Below, piece by piece: positions 26,898-37,107 of a stretch of 64,000 nt of DNA. The stretch lies in assembly GCA_028281445.1 (NCBI GenBank), contig JANQJW010000032.1:1-64000 (forward strand), written 5' to 3'. The notes beneath the pieces are model-generated. The model did not search any database, was not told where the DNA came from, and was given only the letters and a program-made list of their open reading frames with translations. The position numbers and the translations under genes are program-made. This DNA is from Planctomycetota bacterium. GTDB lineage: Bacteria; Planctomycetota; PLA2; JAEUHO01. Numbering within the stretch: position 1 is the stretch's first letter; each line of letters opens with the position of its first letter.

Positions 26898-29801
26898 GTG
26901 TCCGACAGTATGTGGTTCGTGCGAGCCGGCGGTGGGAGCGAGTGGCTTCAGAAGTTCCTTGACAGCTCGCTGGTCGGCGTCGGCTTCCATCAGGTTGCAC
27001 CGCTAGCCGACGCAACGGAGCGCGACGAGTTCACTGAGAGAGTCTCGGCCGCTCACCCTGACGCTAAGAAGGGAGCCGTCTCCGCTTGGGCCGGACAGCT
27101 TTTTCGGTTCTTCCACGAAATGCACCCCGGAGATCAAGTAGCCACGTTCGATGGCGAGGCTCGCCGATACCTCGTTGGGCGCATGACCTCAGATGCCCGA
27201 GAAAGGCCGGGCGAACTTCCCATGCGCGTTCGTGACGTCACGTGGGAGGGCCACGTCGGCGCCGATGAGCTGAGCCAGAAGACACGGAATCGACTTGGCA
27301 GCATTTCGACGTTGTTCAAGGTTGCGGACGAGGCCCAAGAGGAACTAAGGGCAAAGGCGCGCCCGCTAGCCGAGCCACTCCCAGATCATTCGACCTGGGT
27401 CGCGACGCCTGCCGAGGCGTCGTCGATGGCCTCCATGGCCTTCGAGGCGGTTTCGAGCTACCTGGAAGATCACTGGCCCAGGCGCCCGGATCTGCCTCCG
27501 CGAGATGAGGTCGAACGCCAACGCAGCGAGTTCCTAGCAGAGTTTGGCCCCGAGCGCCTGGCCGCCATGTCATCCGACGAGTTGCTGTACGCACTCCCGT
27601 CGAACTTGGAGAACGATCAACCACTCGACTACTGGCTCGAGTTCAAGCGTGACGAGCGCTTTGACACCAAGCTCTTCGGCAGTCTTGCAGGCGGATCCGC
27701 GGGCAAGTTTGGCACGTGGCAGAGCAAGAAGACTGGGCGCTGGCGGATCTCGGAGACCATGAGCAATATCCGCGACGCGACGATCGACCAGGCACGTGCG
27801 ATCGTCGAGAGCCGCCGCGATGAAGCACTGAATGCCTTCGAGTGCGTGCGCACTACGCTGAGCGAGGACATCGAGGCGATCGACCCGATTGTGTTTCACG
27901 AGGCCGTCGAGGGCGCTGCGCCGACGTGGGCGACTCGAGCGTGGCTCCACAAGTACCTCTCGTTGACCTGCCCGGAGCGTGTCGCATGGTCTGCGACGCT
28001 GCCGCATCTGCGATCTCACCTCTGCCGGCTCGGCATGCCCGTACCCGAAGAGCTACCGACCTACGCGCTCGACATTCTCTTGATCCGATATTGGAGCAGC
28101 GTTCCGGCCCTCGCGGAGGTTCCGACGGACTACGTGTGGCGCTTGAGCAGAGGGCACGGTCCGAGAGGCCACTGGGCCATTCGTGCCGACGAGGCCGCGC
28201 GCGCTGCCATGATCCAGGGTGGCTTCGTCGGGCTCGATCATGCCGTTGGGGATCTCTCCGACGGCCTCGAGTTCGGGAAGAAGTCCGAGCGGCGGCGCTG
28301 GGTCGAAACGGCCTTTGCCGATGCCGGACTCGCCCCGCCGCCTAGAGACTTCCGTGATGCGACAGAGTTCCTAGGTGGATTCCGAGAGGACTCAATCGTC
28401 GCCCTTTGTGGCGGACCCAAGCACGTCTACGCGGTCGGACGCGCGGCCGGCCCCTACCGATACGTCGAGGAGGGACCGGCTCGTCACCGCAAGGCGGTGG
28501 AGTGGTTCCATACCACAGACTTCGAGCTGCCTGAACGGGCGACAAAGGGTGCGCGCGCACTCGGGCGCCTCAAGGTGACCCAGCCCGCTACGGCGGCCGT
28601 CGAGGCGTCCGTTGTGGCCGCAGGCCAGCTTCCATGGCCTGAGTTCGGGGAGCAACGCGTGCTTCCGCCGCCTCCCGTCCATGTACCGCCGAAGCCACCG
28701 CAGCCAGGAGGAGTTGAAGATCCGGGGAAGGTCCTGCGACCCAGTGCCCCCCCGCTGGAAGCGCCACTGGGGCGCATGCGCGAGGCACTCAAGCGCAAGG
28801 GGCAGATCATCCTCTACGGTCCGCCTGGCACGGGCAAGACGTACTACGGCACCCGCTTGGCACGGGAGCTGGTAGCCCGAGAGAACTTCGACGTGGGCTA
28901 CGCAAGCCTGACCGAGACGCAGCGGCGTGCAATCCGCGGTACAGACGCTGAGGTCGGGCGTGTGTCGTTTTGCACATTTCATCCCATGTATGGCTACGAG
29001 GACTTCATCGAGGGCTACCGCCCCGATGATGACGGCCGCTTCACGCTGAAGCCCGGCATCTTCCGTCAGATCACCGAGGCTGCGCTCGCACATCCCGGGG
29101 AGCGCTTCGTCTTGATCATCGACGAGATCAACCGGGGCAACATCCCCAAGATCTTTGGCGAGCTAATCACGCTGATCGAGCGCGACAAGCGTGGGAGCCT
29201 CTCTGTGCGGCTGCCTCTGTCCGGCAAGCCGTTCACCGTTCCCGAGAACCTCTGGCTGATCGGAACGATGAACACGGCGGATCGGTCCATCGCTCTACTT
29301 GACACCGCACTGCGCCGCCGCTTTGCCTTCCACGAGCTCATGCCGGACCCCGCCTTGCTGGAAGGGCAGATCGGCGATCTGCAGCTCGCGACCTGGTTGC
29401 GCGCGCTCAATCGTCGGATCGTCGAGCATCTGGGTCGAGATGGCCGAAACCTCCAGATTGGACACGCGTACTTCATGGAGAAGGGCGGAGGGACGATCGA
29501 GAGCGCCGGACGATTGCAGCAGGTCGTCCGCGACGACGTCTGGCCTTTGATTCAGGAGTACTGCTACGAAGACGCAGCCACTGTGGGGGCAATCCTCAGT
29601 CGCGAAGGAAAGGGGATCTACGACCAGCAGCACCAGGAGCTCCGAGCGGAGCTCTTCGAGCCGGAGAACGAGACTGAGTTTCTCGACGCGCTCTCGCTCC
29701 TGATCGAGCAAGAAGATGCAGCTGAAGGCGACTCGGGATCTGGCGACATCGACGAAGGCGACGACGAAGACGACGCTGGCGACGAGGGCGCGACGGAGTG
29801 A
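26898..29801 (+). CDS. mcrB: McrB-type AAA+ GTPase subunit of a type IV restriction system
   Basis: The 967-residue protein starts at GTG 26898, with GGGAGGAAA correctly spaced (the frame is open to GTG 26883). The N-terminal 130 residues look like a PUA/EVE-type modified-base reader ([20 protein letters not shown]). The C-terminal AAA+ domain has Walker A GPPGTGKT (about 641-648), Walker [19 protein letters not shown] and sensor [19 protein letters not shown], the hallmark of McrB. The last 40 residues are acidic. It overlaps the McrC gene by 4 bases. The complex restricts DNA carrying modified bases. Confidence 0.93.
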   Translation: MSDSMWFVRAGGGSEWLQKFLDSSLVGVGFHQVAPLADATERDEFTERVSAAHPDAKKGAVSAWAGQLFRFFHEMHPGDQVATFDGEARRYLVGRMTSDARERPGELPMRVRDVTWEGHVGADELSQKTRNRLGSISTLFKVADEAQEELRAKARPLAEPLPDHSTWVATPAEASSMASMAFEAVSSYLEDHWPRRPDLPPRDEVERQRSEFLAEFGPERLAAMSSDELLYALPSNLENDQPLDYWLEFKRDERFDTKLFGSLAGGSAGKFGTWQSKKTGRWRISETMSNIRDATIDQARAIVESRRDEALNAFECVRTTLSEDIEAIDPIVFHEAVEGAAPTWATRAWLHKYLSLTCPERVAWSATLPHLRSHLCRLGMPVPEELPTYALDILLIRYWSSVPALAEVPTDYVWRLSRGHGPRGHWAIRADEAARAAMIQGGFVGLDHAVGDLSDGLEFGKKSERRRWVETAFADAGLAPPPRDFRDATEFLGGFREDSIVALCGGPKHVYAVGRAAGPYRYVEEGPARHRKAVEWFHTTDFELPERATKGARALGRLKVTQPATAAVEASVVAAGQLPWPEFGEQRVLPPPPVHVPPKPPQPGGVEDPGKVLRPSAPPLEAPLGRMREALKRKGQIILYGPPGTGKTYYGTRLARELVARENFDVGYASLTETQRRAIRGTDAEVGRVSFCTFHPMYGYEDFIEGYRPDDDGRFTLKPGIFRQITEAALAHPGERFVLIIDEINRGNIPKIFGELITLIERDKRGSLSVRLPLSGKPFTVPENLWLIGTMNTADRSIALLDTALRRRFAFHELMPDPALLEGQIGDLQLATWLRALNRRIVEHLGRDGRNLQIGHAYFMEKGGGTIESAGRLQQVVRDDVWPLIQEYCYEDAATVGAILSREGKGIYDQQHQELRAELFEPENETEFLDALSLLIEQEDAAEGDSGSGDIDEGDDEDDAGDEGATE

Positions 29802-31084
29802 ACACCGCTACTTCGATCCGACTCACCGAGTGGGAGAGAGCTGGGCCGCGATCACCCGACCACGGCCGCATACTGCGCGGCCTACGGCTAGACGCAGCGG
29901 ACGAGGCCACGATTAGCCAGCTGGAGAGCGGACGCGCCCTAGGCGTACGTGCCCTGATCAGTGGCATTGAGCTTCAGGCGACTTCCTTTGTTGGGAGCGT
30001 CGCGCTCGCGGGCAGGCGGATCGAGATAGTGCCGAAGATAGGCCTGCCGCATCTCATGCGCATGGTCGCCCGCGCCCTCGGTCTGTCGGATCTCCAGATC
30101 CTAGATCCGCACGTGGCTCACAAGCTCGGCGTTGCGGGCTTCGCTGATCTCATCGGCAAGGCTCTTCTGTTGGAGGTGCACCGTCTCGCGCGACGAGGCC
30201 TCGTCTCGAACTACGTGCTGCGCCATGAGGACGTGCCGTCGATCCGCGGGCGCGTGGATCTTCGCGCTCTCGCTTGTCGCCCCCCGCGCACAACGGTGCG
30301 GTGCCTGTACGAGGACTTCACGGCGGAGCATGCGCTCCACGAAGCGCTGGTGGCGGGGCTGCGCGCCGGCGCACACGTTGTGGCCGATCGTCAGTTGTCG
30401 TTCGGGCTCGCGCGCGAAGCGGATCGCTTGTTCCCTGATGTCCGCCGCGTTCCGTTGACCTCCCACGGGCTGGCAGACGCGCAGACTCTGCTCGATCGGC
30501 GATCCAGCCACTACAAGGCCGCCATCCGCCTCGTGGAGCTCATACACAACGGCCATCAGGTGCTCGAAGACGGTACGGGGGGAACACAGGCGCTGCCCGG
30601 GTTCCTGCTCGATATGAATCGGCTCTTCGAGCGTTTCCTAGAGCGCGAGCTCCAGCGCAGCGCACCGCCGGGTTTCCGCGTGCAGGGGCAGGAGTCGCGA
30701 CCCGACGCGTACCGGTGGCTCGCCAACCCACGGGGTTGGAGGTCGCCCCAGATCCGCCCAGACATCGTCGTCCGCTCGGACAGCAAAGTGTCTCTTGTAG
30801 GCGACGCCAAGTACAAGGAACACGATGCGCGCGCGCCCTCCACCGGCGATCTCTACCAACTTACGACCTATGCGCTGGCCTACAGACTGGCCGGTCGGCG
30901 CCCGGTCCTCCTGTTTCATCCCACGGTCGAACGCGAGCCGACTCGACGCCCGACGCTGGCCTTCGGCCCGCACGGCGACGTACCTCGCGTGGTGGTTCGA
31001 CTTGTGGGGGTACCCGTAGCTCGAATGCTCGAGGAGCCCAAACTCAACGCGTGGAAGCTACTGGTTGAGCCAGAACTGAACTAG
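29798..31084 (+). CDS. mcrC: McrC endonuclease subunit of a type IV restriction system
   Basis: The 428-residue protein has an N-terminal beta-domain with the McrC motif ([15 protein letters not shown]), a helical middle ([13 protein letters not shown]) and a C-terminal PD-(D/E)XK nuclease ([22 protein letters not shown], about 318-337) followed by [10 protein letters not shown]. It starts within the end of mcrB, so both are translated together. McrC supplies the cleavage activity to the McrB ring. All catalytic positions appear intact. Confidence 0.93.
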   Translation: MNTATSIRLTEWERAGPRSPDHGRILRGLRLDAADEATISQLESGRALGVRALISGIELQATSFVGSVALAGRRIEIVPKIGLPHLMRMVARALGLSDLQILDPHVAHKLGVAGFADLIGKALLLEVHRLARRGLVSNYVLRHEDVPSIRGRVDLRALACRPPRTTVRCLYEDFTAEHALHEALVAGLRAGAHVVADRQLSFGLAREADRLFPDVRRVPLTSHGLADAQTLLDRRSSHYKAAIRLVELIHNGHQVLEDGTGGTQALPGFLLDMNRLFERFLERELQRSAPPGFRVQGQESRPDAYRWLANPRGWRSPQIRPDIVVRSDSKVSLVGDAKYKEHDARAPSTGDLYQLTTYALAYRLAGRRPVLLFHPTVEREPTRRPTLAFGPHGDVPRVVVRLVGVPVARMLEEPKLNAWKLLVEPELN

Positions 31085-31362
31085 CGAGTTCTGGGCGAAT
31101 GCGCTGGAGTCGAGTGCGTCCAAATGGCACCGGGCCCGGCCGACGGTGTGTCCCTGAGATACGCGGTGAGCGCGTCGTCCACCGCAGCAGGGTACTGGAG
31201 CTCTAGAGCCAGTCTATAGAGGGGCATCAACACAGACAGTTTCATCACCTTGGCCAAGGCCGCGGCATGCGTGCCATGAGAACGCAGGCCCCCGGCTACA
31301 TACCCACCTCCGTGAAAGTAGACCAGGCAGCGACTGGGCAGCAAGCGCTGGGTATGAACCAC
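31081..31362 (-). pseudogene. alpha/beta hydrolase (HSL/esterase type) fragment
   Basis: The fragment contains only the oxyanion-hole part of an HSL-type esterase (CLVYFHGGGYVAGG, then HAAALAKVMKLSVLMPLYRLA and PAAVDDALTAYL). The region with the nucleophile Ser and the rest of the fold are missing; the frame drifts into unrelated sequence at 31081. It converges on the end of mcrC and is probably a relic of an older insertion. Confidence 0.7.
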
Positions 31363-31856
31363 TGAACAGCTACACCCCCAGTCGGTGTCCGCCTGATGCC
31401 ATGGGAAACACCGCTCGGTTCGTTTCGGCTCGGATGCGCCCTACGTCAGACGTTCGGAGGCCTTCACGCATTCGCCTCGTCCAGTTAAGGACCATTAGCC
31501 GGAAGTTCTGAGAGTCTCTGGATGCCATGTGTCTCTCCGACTTTGGAGCATCGACCTATGCGCTCCCAGGCGCAGGAATCCCATGCTCCAAGGGCCACTG
31601 CGAGTCTAGGGCGTACATGTGATGAAGACCGTTGTGGTGCCCGAACCGGCGCAGATGCTCGCAGCGCGACGTGGGGGCTCCGGAGGCGCAGCGCATCCCT
31701 TCCATGAGCCTGAACTCATGTGCACGGGACGTTCTCCGCTCTATCTTGCGGAACTCTTGGTAGGAGCAGCACCGCTCCTATCGGCTGCCGTGATTTGCCG
31801 AGCCATGATGCGTACCGTGCAGGAAGTGAGGCGCGCAGGCAGCGTGCCCCTCGGAG
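31363..31856. other. intergenic, no gene seen
   Basis: No gene-like frame is supported; the plus-strand frame at 31619-31984 overlaps the anti-sigma gene and lacks any family features. One perfect hairpin lies at 31761-31780. Confidence 0.4.
31761..31780 (-). terminator. hairpin downstream of the ECF/anti-sigma operon
   Basis: A perfect 7-base inverted repeat with a 6-base loop (TAGGAGC-AGCACC-GCTCCTA) lies 77 bases after the anti-sigma stop on the minus strand. There is no T-run after it, so it may be an RNA-end hairpin rather than a classical intrinsic terminator. Confidence 0.3.
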
Positions 31857-32642
31857 CTAGTCCTTCGAGACGATTTGGTTCGAGAGCTTCTTGGCAGCCT
31901 CATACGCTTCGGAGCCGGGTTGCGATCCGTACGTCGCACAGAGAATTGCCTTCATGGCGTCGTGGTCACGGCCCTCGTCCTTGAGCCAAACCGCGATGTC
32001 GACGCAGGCGTTGGCGTGTTTGTCGCCCATCAACTGCACACGGAGTGACTCGGGCAAGTCGAGGCTCTCCACCTCGGTCAGATAGAAGTTGGCCATCCGC
32101 CCCCTATCCAATACCTCGGGAGACTCTTGCCGATTGCCCGGTTGGTTCGCCATGGCGAAGAACACGACGACACCTACCGCGACAACTGCCAACGCCGGCA
32201 CAGCCGCCTCTGCGACGCCGAAAAACCATCGAAAACCGTTGACGATCAACTCGCCCAGGACCGTGAGAAACCCTCGTTGCCGCCGAGGCTCTCTCCTGCC
32301 ACCCACCAGCGCTTCCTCGGCGGTTGTCTCGTCGAACGCAGTGATCCCCTCTATGACCCCCTGTATCTCAGCGGCCTTCGCCCCCAAGTGGGAGAAATCG
32401 ATCCCAGGTTCCTCGATCTCATAGAGAGCCAATTCACAGAAGTCACATTCCCGGGCGTGGATCCGGCGGTCTTCAGGAAGCAGCTCCAACTCCCCAAGTT
32501 CCTCCTCTGAGAGGCAGTTAGGCCTAGGATAGGTAGCGCGCTCCTCCGCGGCCCGCTCGATCTCTGCATCCACGGCACGCTGGCCCTCGCCTAGATAGCG
32601 GCGCTCGGAGCGCGGGCGATCAGTAGGAACAGGCGTGCTCAT
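31857..32642 (-). CDS. membrane anti-sigma factor-like protein with zinc-finger motif
   Basis: The 261-residue protein has an N-terminal cytoplasmic region with a ZAS-type motif (IHARECDFCELAL: His-x3-Cys-x2-Cys, about 61-68), a middle linker, one transmembrane segment (AVPALAVVAVGVVVFFAMA, about 147-165) and an extracytoplasmic C-terminus of about 95 residues with paired helices (HANACVDIAVWLKDEGRDHDA). ATG 32642 follows GGAGG. It is downstream of an ECF sigma gene in the same operon, the standard place for its anti-sigma factor. The outer domain probably senses a signal. Confidence 0.75.
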   Translation of the reverse strand: MSTPVPTDRPRSERRYLGEGQRAVDAEIERAAEERATYPRPNCLSEEELGELELLPEDRRIHARECDFCELALYEIEEPGIDFSHLGAKAAEIQGVIEGITAFDETTAEEALVGGRREPRRQRGFLTVLGELIVNGFRWFFGVAEAAVPALAVVAVGVVVFFAMANQPGNRQESPEVLDRGRMANFYLTEVESLDLPESLRVQLMGDKHANACVDIAVWLKDEGRDHDAMKAILCATYGSQPGSEAYEAAKKLSNQIVSKD

Positions 32643-32695
32643 CCATGGCCTCCACCCTATTCAAGTGTCCCTCTGCCGGATCCATTACACGGTTT

Positions 32696-33241
32696 CTAGC
32701 TTTTCTCTCGCGCAGCCAGTTCGCGCCTCAGCCGGGTCCGCAAGCGGTGCAAGCGGGTTGCCACTGAGGACGCGGATCGGTCAGTCATGGCGCCAATCTC
32801 CTCAAGGGAGTGGCCCTTCAGTCGAAGAAGCAGGATCTGACGATCCACTCCTGTGAGCGAGCCAAACACGTGTTGGAGGGCCTCCCTCACGGCGGACATG
32901 CGTAGCGGCCCAGGGGAGGTCGGATCGGAAAGAAGCTCGATGACGTCGGTCTGAGGCTGAGGCTGACCCTCCCGCCGAGCTTCCTGGGCTGCAACGCGAC
33001 GAGCGACAACGTAGACATACGCCCGTAAGGCGTCTTCGTTCTGGATCTGATCGATAGGAAGGTAACGGGCCAAGCGGAGGAAAACCTCCTGTGCTCCATC
33101 TCGCGCTCTCTCCCGATCGCCAGCGAGTCCACGATAGAGGACTCCGAAGACACGCGGCCACAGGAGTCGGAAGAGACTCTCCCACGCCGCCTCGTTCCGG
33201 CGATCCACTTGAAGGGCCTTCATGGCCTCAAGGAGAGTCAC
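32696..33241 (-). CDS. ECF-type RNA polymerase sigma factor
   Basis: The 181-residue protein has sigma region 2 (WESLFRLLWPRVFGVL, ARDGAQEVFLRLARYL, LRAYVYVVARRVA) and region 4 (VREALQHVFGSLTGVDRQILLLRLKGHSLEEIGAMT, RSASSVATRLHRLRTRLRREL). It starts at GTG 33241, overlapping the stop of the hydrolase gene by 4 bases (GTGA). It lies between a membrane hydrolase and an anti-sigma gene. This sigma probably controls its own operon. Confidence 0.88.
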   Translation of the reverse strand: MTLLEAMKALQVDRRNEAAWESLFRLLWPRVFGVLYRGLAGDRERARDGAQEVFLRLARYLPIDQIQNEDALRAYVYVVARRVAAQEARREGQPQPQTDVIELLSDPTSPGPLRMSAVREALQHVFGSLTGVDRQILLLRLKGHSLEEIGAMTDRSASSVATRLHRLRTRLRRELAAREKS

Positions 33242-34479
33242 GGCAGTGCACCCTGCAAGTAGTCCCGAATGCCGTTCAGAACGGATCTCTTCGGATGCAG
33301 TTCGCGGCGAATGGCGCCTTGGCCACCGTCAACTGCTGCTCGCACGCGCCGCGCCACAGCCAGTATCACCGTCCGGGCCGCGGACTCGACGTCGTCGTCA
33401 GAGAAGTCGGGCCGCTTGAGGGCTAGCCGAAGCTCAACGAACTCCTGGAGAGAGATGCGTCGGTCGCGATGACGGCTCCAGCCCCACTTCTGCGTTGCAA
33501 GTGCGCGGTAGGCTTCGTCGAATTCATCGGAATCCTCGCCATGGTCCTCGTCGGCGTCGGCGAGGCACGCGCACTTGCCTCCGTAGTGCACGGCATCCCC
33601 TGGATCGAGCCCCCAGAGGACGGGCAACCACAGCGCCTGCGCGTGCTTCTCGCTTCGAAACATGCTGCTGTGACCGTAGAAGTCCAACTGGACATCGTGT
33701 ACCCGAGGATGTTTGGGAAGTTTCGGACGACAGATGACGCACGGGCCTAGGGGTTCCCGAACCTGATGATGCACGAGGCGATGCAGCTTCGCCCGGAATC
33801 GCCAGAATCCCGACTGGCCGGCCCGCCCCGTGCCACGGACGAACCGCAGCCAGGCCGCGATCCAGGCCAAACGAACGATCCAGTCCTTCGCGCCTATCTC
33901 GTTCCGCACGAGCCACAGGGCCGGCTCGTTGCTGCTGTGCCGCCACACCTCCTTGTCCCAGCGCACACGACGCGGCAGTACACAGCCACAGAGGATCACT
34001 CGCTTGTACGTCACGTAGGGCAAGCGCCTGAGCGCTTTGCGGAACTGCAGGGTGCCGAAGCTGTGAGCGATTGCGTGAAGTGGACGGCCGGCAAACGCAT
34101 CTTCGATCTGAGATTGCACGGCACGGCCCGTACGACGCCGACGGACTGCCTCCCAGATCGCGAGTCCGATGCCGACGGGGAGCACCGCAAGCGAGCTGAC
34201 AAGAGTGGCTGATCGAACTTCCGGGGACCACCATGACAGCCTGTCCGCCGCAAACCACGTTCCGAGCAGAAACAGGCTGAGCACAATGCCGCCGAGCTCG
34301 CTGGCAACCTTGAAGAACCCGTACCGCTCGTAGTCCTTATAGCGCACTTCGATTGGTTCGTACCAAGGTGCGAGTGCGCGGCGGGCGCTGTCGTACCACC
34401 TGCCACGCGAGCAGATTCCGTGAATCAGGACAACGGGACTGGGTTTAGAATCTCCACGCATCGCGACTCCGCGCGACAT
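33238..34479 (-). CDS. membrane-associated alpha/beta hydrolase (lipase-like)
   Basis: A 413-residue protein with an oxyanion motif near the start (VVLIHGICSRGRWYD), two transmembrane segments (about 57-75 and 86-108) and a nucleophile elbow HAIAHSFGT (Ser about 146). A late His in YGHSS is the best candidate for the catalytic triad. C-terminal residues about 300-410 include acidic and helical segments. It is the first gene of a three-gene operon with an ECF sigma and its anti-sigma. Sigma-controlled lipase-like membrane proteins could act as toxic effectors, but this is inferred only from context. The start may be ATG 34479 or the internal ATG 34461. Confidence 0.65.
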   Translation of the reverse strand: MSRGVAMRGDSKPSPVVLIHGICSRGRWYDSARRALAPWYEPIEVRYKDYERYGFFKVASELGGIVLSLFLLGTWFAADRLSWWSPEVRSATLVSSLAVLPVGIGLAIWEAVRRRRTGRAVQSQIEDAFAGRPLHAIAHSFGTLQFRKALRRLPYVTYKRVILCGCVLPRRVRWDKEVWRHSSNEPALWLVRNEIGAKDWIVRLAWIAAWLRFVRGTGRAGQSGFWRFRAKLHRLVHHQVREPLGPCVICRPKLPKHPRVHDVQLDFYGHSSMFRSEKHAQALWLPVLWGLDPGDAVHYGGKCACLADADEDHGEDSDEFDEAYRALATQKWGWSRHRDRRISLQEFVELRLALKRPDFSDDDVESAARTVILAVARRVRAAVDGGQGAIRRELHPKRSVLNGIRDYLQGALP

Positions 34480-34776
34480 AGTACCGCCCCCACTCTAGGC
34501 GCGCCGGAGATGAAGACCGATGGGGCATACGAGCGAGAGCCTCAGAACTTCCGCTGCGCAGGCAAGTTCGGCGCGGCACTGTGTGGAACTGCCGAGGCGT
34601 GTGTCCTCACCCGGCCCCGGAGCAGGTGCGGCTGCGCTTCCACCTGCCGTTCTGAGGCTGCTCTTGCTCTGCCCCGACTTGCGCGCTGGGTCGAAGTGCG
34701 CAAGACACCGCGACTACGAACCGGTGGGCCGAACGTGGACTGCTACAGCGCTATCCAGAGCTGGTAAGCCATGCAT
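34480..34776. other. intergenic, no gene seen
   Basis: About 300 bases between the hydrolase operon start and the 3' end of the integrase gene. No gene-like frame, RNA gene or repeat seen. Confidence 0.4.
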
Positions 34777-35919
34777 CTACCCCATCACGGCCGCCCCAGT
34801 CTCCTCCTCGCCACGCGCCGACTCCCCCAGCACGTCTTCGAGACGCCTGACCGGAGCCACCCCCACGTCGGGCTTGAACTTCGCGTAGCGCTGAACGGTG
34901 ATGAAGTGCAGGTGCCCGAGGATCTTCATGAGTTCCTCCAGCGACACGCCGTTCTGTACGGCGAGGGAGGCGAAGGTGTGGCGGAGCGTGTGGAAGACCA
35001 CCTCGTCCTTCTTGTCTTCGGGCACGCCCTGACAGCGGGAGAGGGTCGCGTCCCACTCCTTTCGCGCGCGCCAACTGGTCCAGGGGAAGACGCGGTCCTG
35101 GCGCCCGGCGTTCTCCTCGCCCGCAGCCTCGCGCACCTGCATGAGAGCGGCACGCGCGTTCCTGTTCATTCCGACGAGACGCTTCTTCTTCGTGCGGGTG
35201 TCCTTCCGCCGCGCCTGGATTCGACCTCGAAGGAAGTCCACCTGGTCCCACTGGAGCTCGAGGAGCTCGCCACGACGCATGCCGGTGTTCAGCGCCAAGA
35301 CGACGAAGGGTCGAAACCAATCCTCGCATGAGGCGATGAGCGACCTGCACTCCTCAGCGGTGAGGTAGCAGTCTCGTTGGCGACCTACCTCCGAGTAGCG
35401 CTTCACGCCCTCGCACGGGTTGTTCTCGATGGCTTCCCACTCGATGGCGTACTTGAAGATGACGCTGGCGACGCCGAGCCCACGGTTCGCAGTCGGCCCG
35501 CTGGTCTCGCGCGCCCGTCGCTCGTGCCATGCCTTGATCTGCTTGCGGGTGATCCGCTCGATCGGCAGCTTCGTCCAGGGTGCCTTGCAGACGTGGTCGA
35601 TACGCCAATTCTCCTTGTGGACCTGCTCCGGGTCCCGCTCGTGCTCGTGCGGGCGGGCCTTGTAGTCCTCCGCCCACTCCTTGAAGGTCTTGCCCGCTGG
35701 GAGAGGAACGCCGAAGACCTCGTGCATGACTTGGTCGTGGCTCTTGCCGTCGGCGATGCAGGACTCGATCTGACTGAGCCTGCGCGCAGCGAGGCCGCGC
35801 TTGCGGCCGATCGTCTTGCGGGGGCGGTGCTTCCCCGTGTACCCATGCGCCGGGGGCCAAGCGATCCGCCAAGACCGGCCTTCTCTCCAGATCGTCCCGA
35901 AATGACGCCTACGAGGCAT
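34777..35919 (-). CDS. int: tyrosine site-specific integrase
   Basis: The 380-residue protein starts at ATG 35919 with AGGAGG upstream. It has an N-terminal arm-binding region, a core-binding domain (about 79-175) and a catalytic domain with all tyrosine-recombinase residues: Arg in NTGMRRGELLELQWDQV (about 215), HTLRHTFAS (His 310, Arg 313), GHLHFITVQRY (His 336, Tyr 345). It is preceded by the methylase-HTH gene with only 8 bases between, so both are one transcript. It is a candidate for the enzyme that moved this island into tRNA-Sec. Confidence 0.93.
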   Translation of the reverse strand: MPRRRHFGTIWREGRSWRIAWPPAHGYTGKHRPRKTIGRKRGLAARRLSQIESCIADGKSHDQVMHEVFGVPLPAGKTFKEWAEDYKARPHEHERDPEQVHKENWRIDHVCKAPWTKLPIERITRKQIKAWHERRARETSGPTANRGLGVASVIFKYAIEWEAIENNPCEGVKRYSEVGRQRDCYLTAEECRSLIASCEDWFRPFVVLALNTGMRRGELLELQWDQVDFLRGRIQARRKDTRTKKKRLVGMNRNARAALMQVREAAGEENAGRQDRVFPWTSWRARKEWDATLSRCQGVPEDKKDEVVFHTLRHTFASLAVQNGVSLEELMKILGHLHFITVQRYAKFKPDVGVAPVRRLEDVLGESARGEEETGAAVMG

Positions 35920-35927
35920 GAATCCTC

Positions 35928-37025
35928 CTACACACCGCGTACGCGGTCCTCGAACTCCTCCAAGTCCCTGACGAACACACACGCCTTCCGGACTCCGTTC
36001 GGGCGATGGCAGCGCAAGATTCCGTCATCGATGAAGTTCCGGAACGTGCTCTCGCTGTACGGGTAGAGCTGCGGTAGCTCATCGATCGACCAAGCCCTCC
36101 GAGCAGCCAGAGCCGTGTCCTTGGGAGGAATCGGGCGATCGTAGTTCGAGCCCTCGGACGAACCTACGGCTATGCAGTCTTGAGCATCCTGTGCCATCAA
36201 GACTTCAGATACCGGCTGGTCTTGCTCCAGGTCATGTGAATCCGAGAATTCGTCTGCTGGGACTCGACCGGGCGCTCCAGCAGGCACGATGACGAGCTCG
36301 CTCTTGCCTTGAGGGGAGCAGTAGATGTCACACCAGGAACTGTACAGATGTCGAATGGTGGGGTGATCTCGATAGGTTGCTACCCAGTCGTTCATGTTCC
36401 GAAGCCGGTCGCGGAGAACGCTGTGCTCGCGTGGCGTCATGCCGACGCGGTACAGGGCGTTGCCCTCAGACACGTACGGGGGATCCACAAAGACAACGTT
36501 CTTCTCGTCGCCGCGGTGAGCGTCCAGCCAGGCGACTGCGTCTACCGATGTGACGCTCAATCGACCTCGCAGCAGTTCTCGGGCGCGGCGTATCTGCTTG
36601 CGAATCGCCGCAGGGTTGTACCGACTGCCAATGTTCTTCATGGCCCGTGCGGCAAGACTTCCCCCGAACGAGGTTCGCGATAGATAGGTGGTCGCGAATG
36701 CTACACGCACAGGGTCTGCTGGAGTCTCAACCCTGAGCCGCTCCCAGAGTTCGCGTGTGGGCTCGACCTCTAGCATGGACTCAAGGGCCGCCACCTCCTC
36801 TTCGGGGCCCGCTACGACGCTCCAGAGCGCCACGATGCCCGGGTCCAAGTCGATCGCGACGAGCGCGATGTCAGGGTAGCGCTCGGCGACATCGAGAAGC
36901 ACGGAGCCGCCTCCAACGAACAAGTCAACAAACGTCGAGTCCGGCGTGATCAGGGGATCAATGAATGGGCGCAGCACCGGAAGGTGCTGCTTCTTCGATC
37001 CGGGCGTTCTGAGGATGCCTGCCAC
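35928..37025 (-). CDS. DNA adenine methylase (D12 class) fused to an excisionase-like helix-turn-helix
   Basis: The 365-residue protein begins with a D12-class N6-adenine methylase: PGSKKQ (8-13), FVDLFVGGGSV (SAM motif I, 32-42), AFATTYLSRTSFGGS and VDPPYV (catalytic DPPY, 181-184). The methylase ends near residue 250. After a 55-residue linker comes a MerR/excisionase-type HTH (about 310-362: AWSIDELPQLYPYSESTFRN, DDGILRCHRPNGVRK). A stand-alone excisionase normally occupies this place before an integrase; here it is the tail of the methylase. It is immediately upstream of the integrase gene. Methylation could protect the element, and the HTH could direct excision; this is inference. Confidence 0.85.
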   Translation of the reverse strand: MAGILRTPGSKKQHLPVLRPFIDPLITPDSTFVDLFVGGGSVLLDVAERYPDIALVAIDLDPGIVALWSVVAGPEEEVAALESMLEVEPTRELWERLRVETPADPVRVAFATTYLSRTSFGGSLAARAMKNIGSRYNPAAIRKQIRRARELLRGRLSVTSVDAVAWLDAHRGDEKNVVFVDPPYVSEGNALYRVGMTPREHSVLRDRLRNMNDWVATYRDHPTIRHLYSSWCDIYCSPQGKSELVIVPAGAPGRVPADEFSDSHDLEQDQPVSEVLMAQDAQDCIAVGSSEGSNYDRPIPPKDTALAARRAWSIDELPQLYPYSESTFRNFIDDGILRCHRPNGVRKACVFVRDLEEFEDRVRGV

Positions 37026-37107
37026 CTTTCATTAGATACAGGCTCGTCAACTTGGAGAGACGACAAACCGGCCGAGAAAGTTGGGCTCTTTCCCGCCCGC
37101 GGTGAGG

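Noticed and set aside
31619..31984. 121-codon plus-strand frame in the gap after mcrC
   Set aside because: No ribosome site, no recognisable features, runs into the anti-sigma gene.
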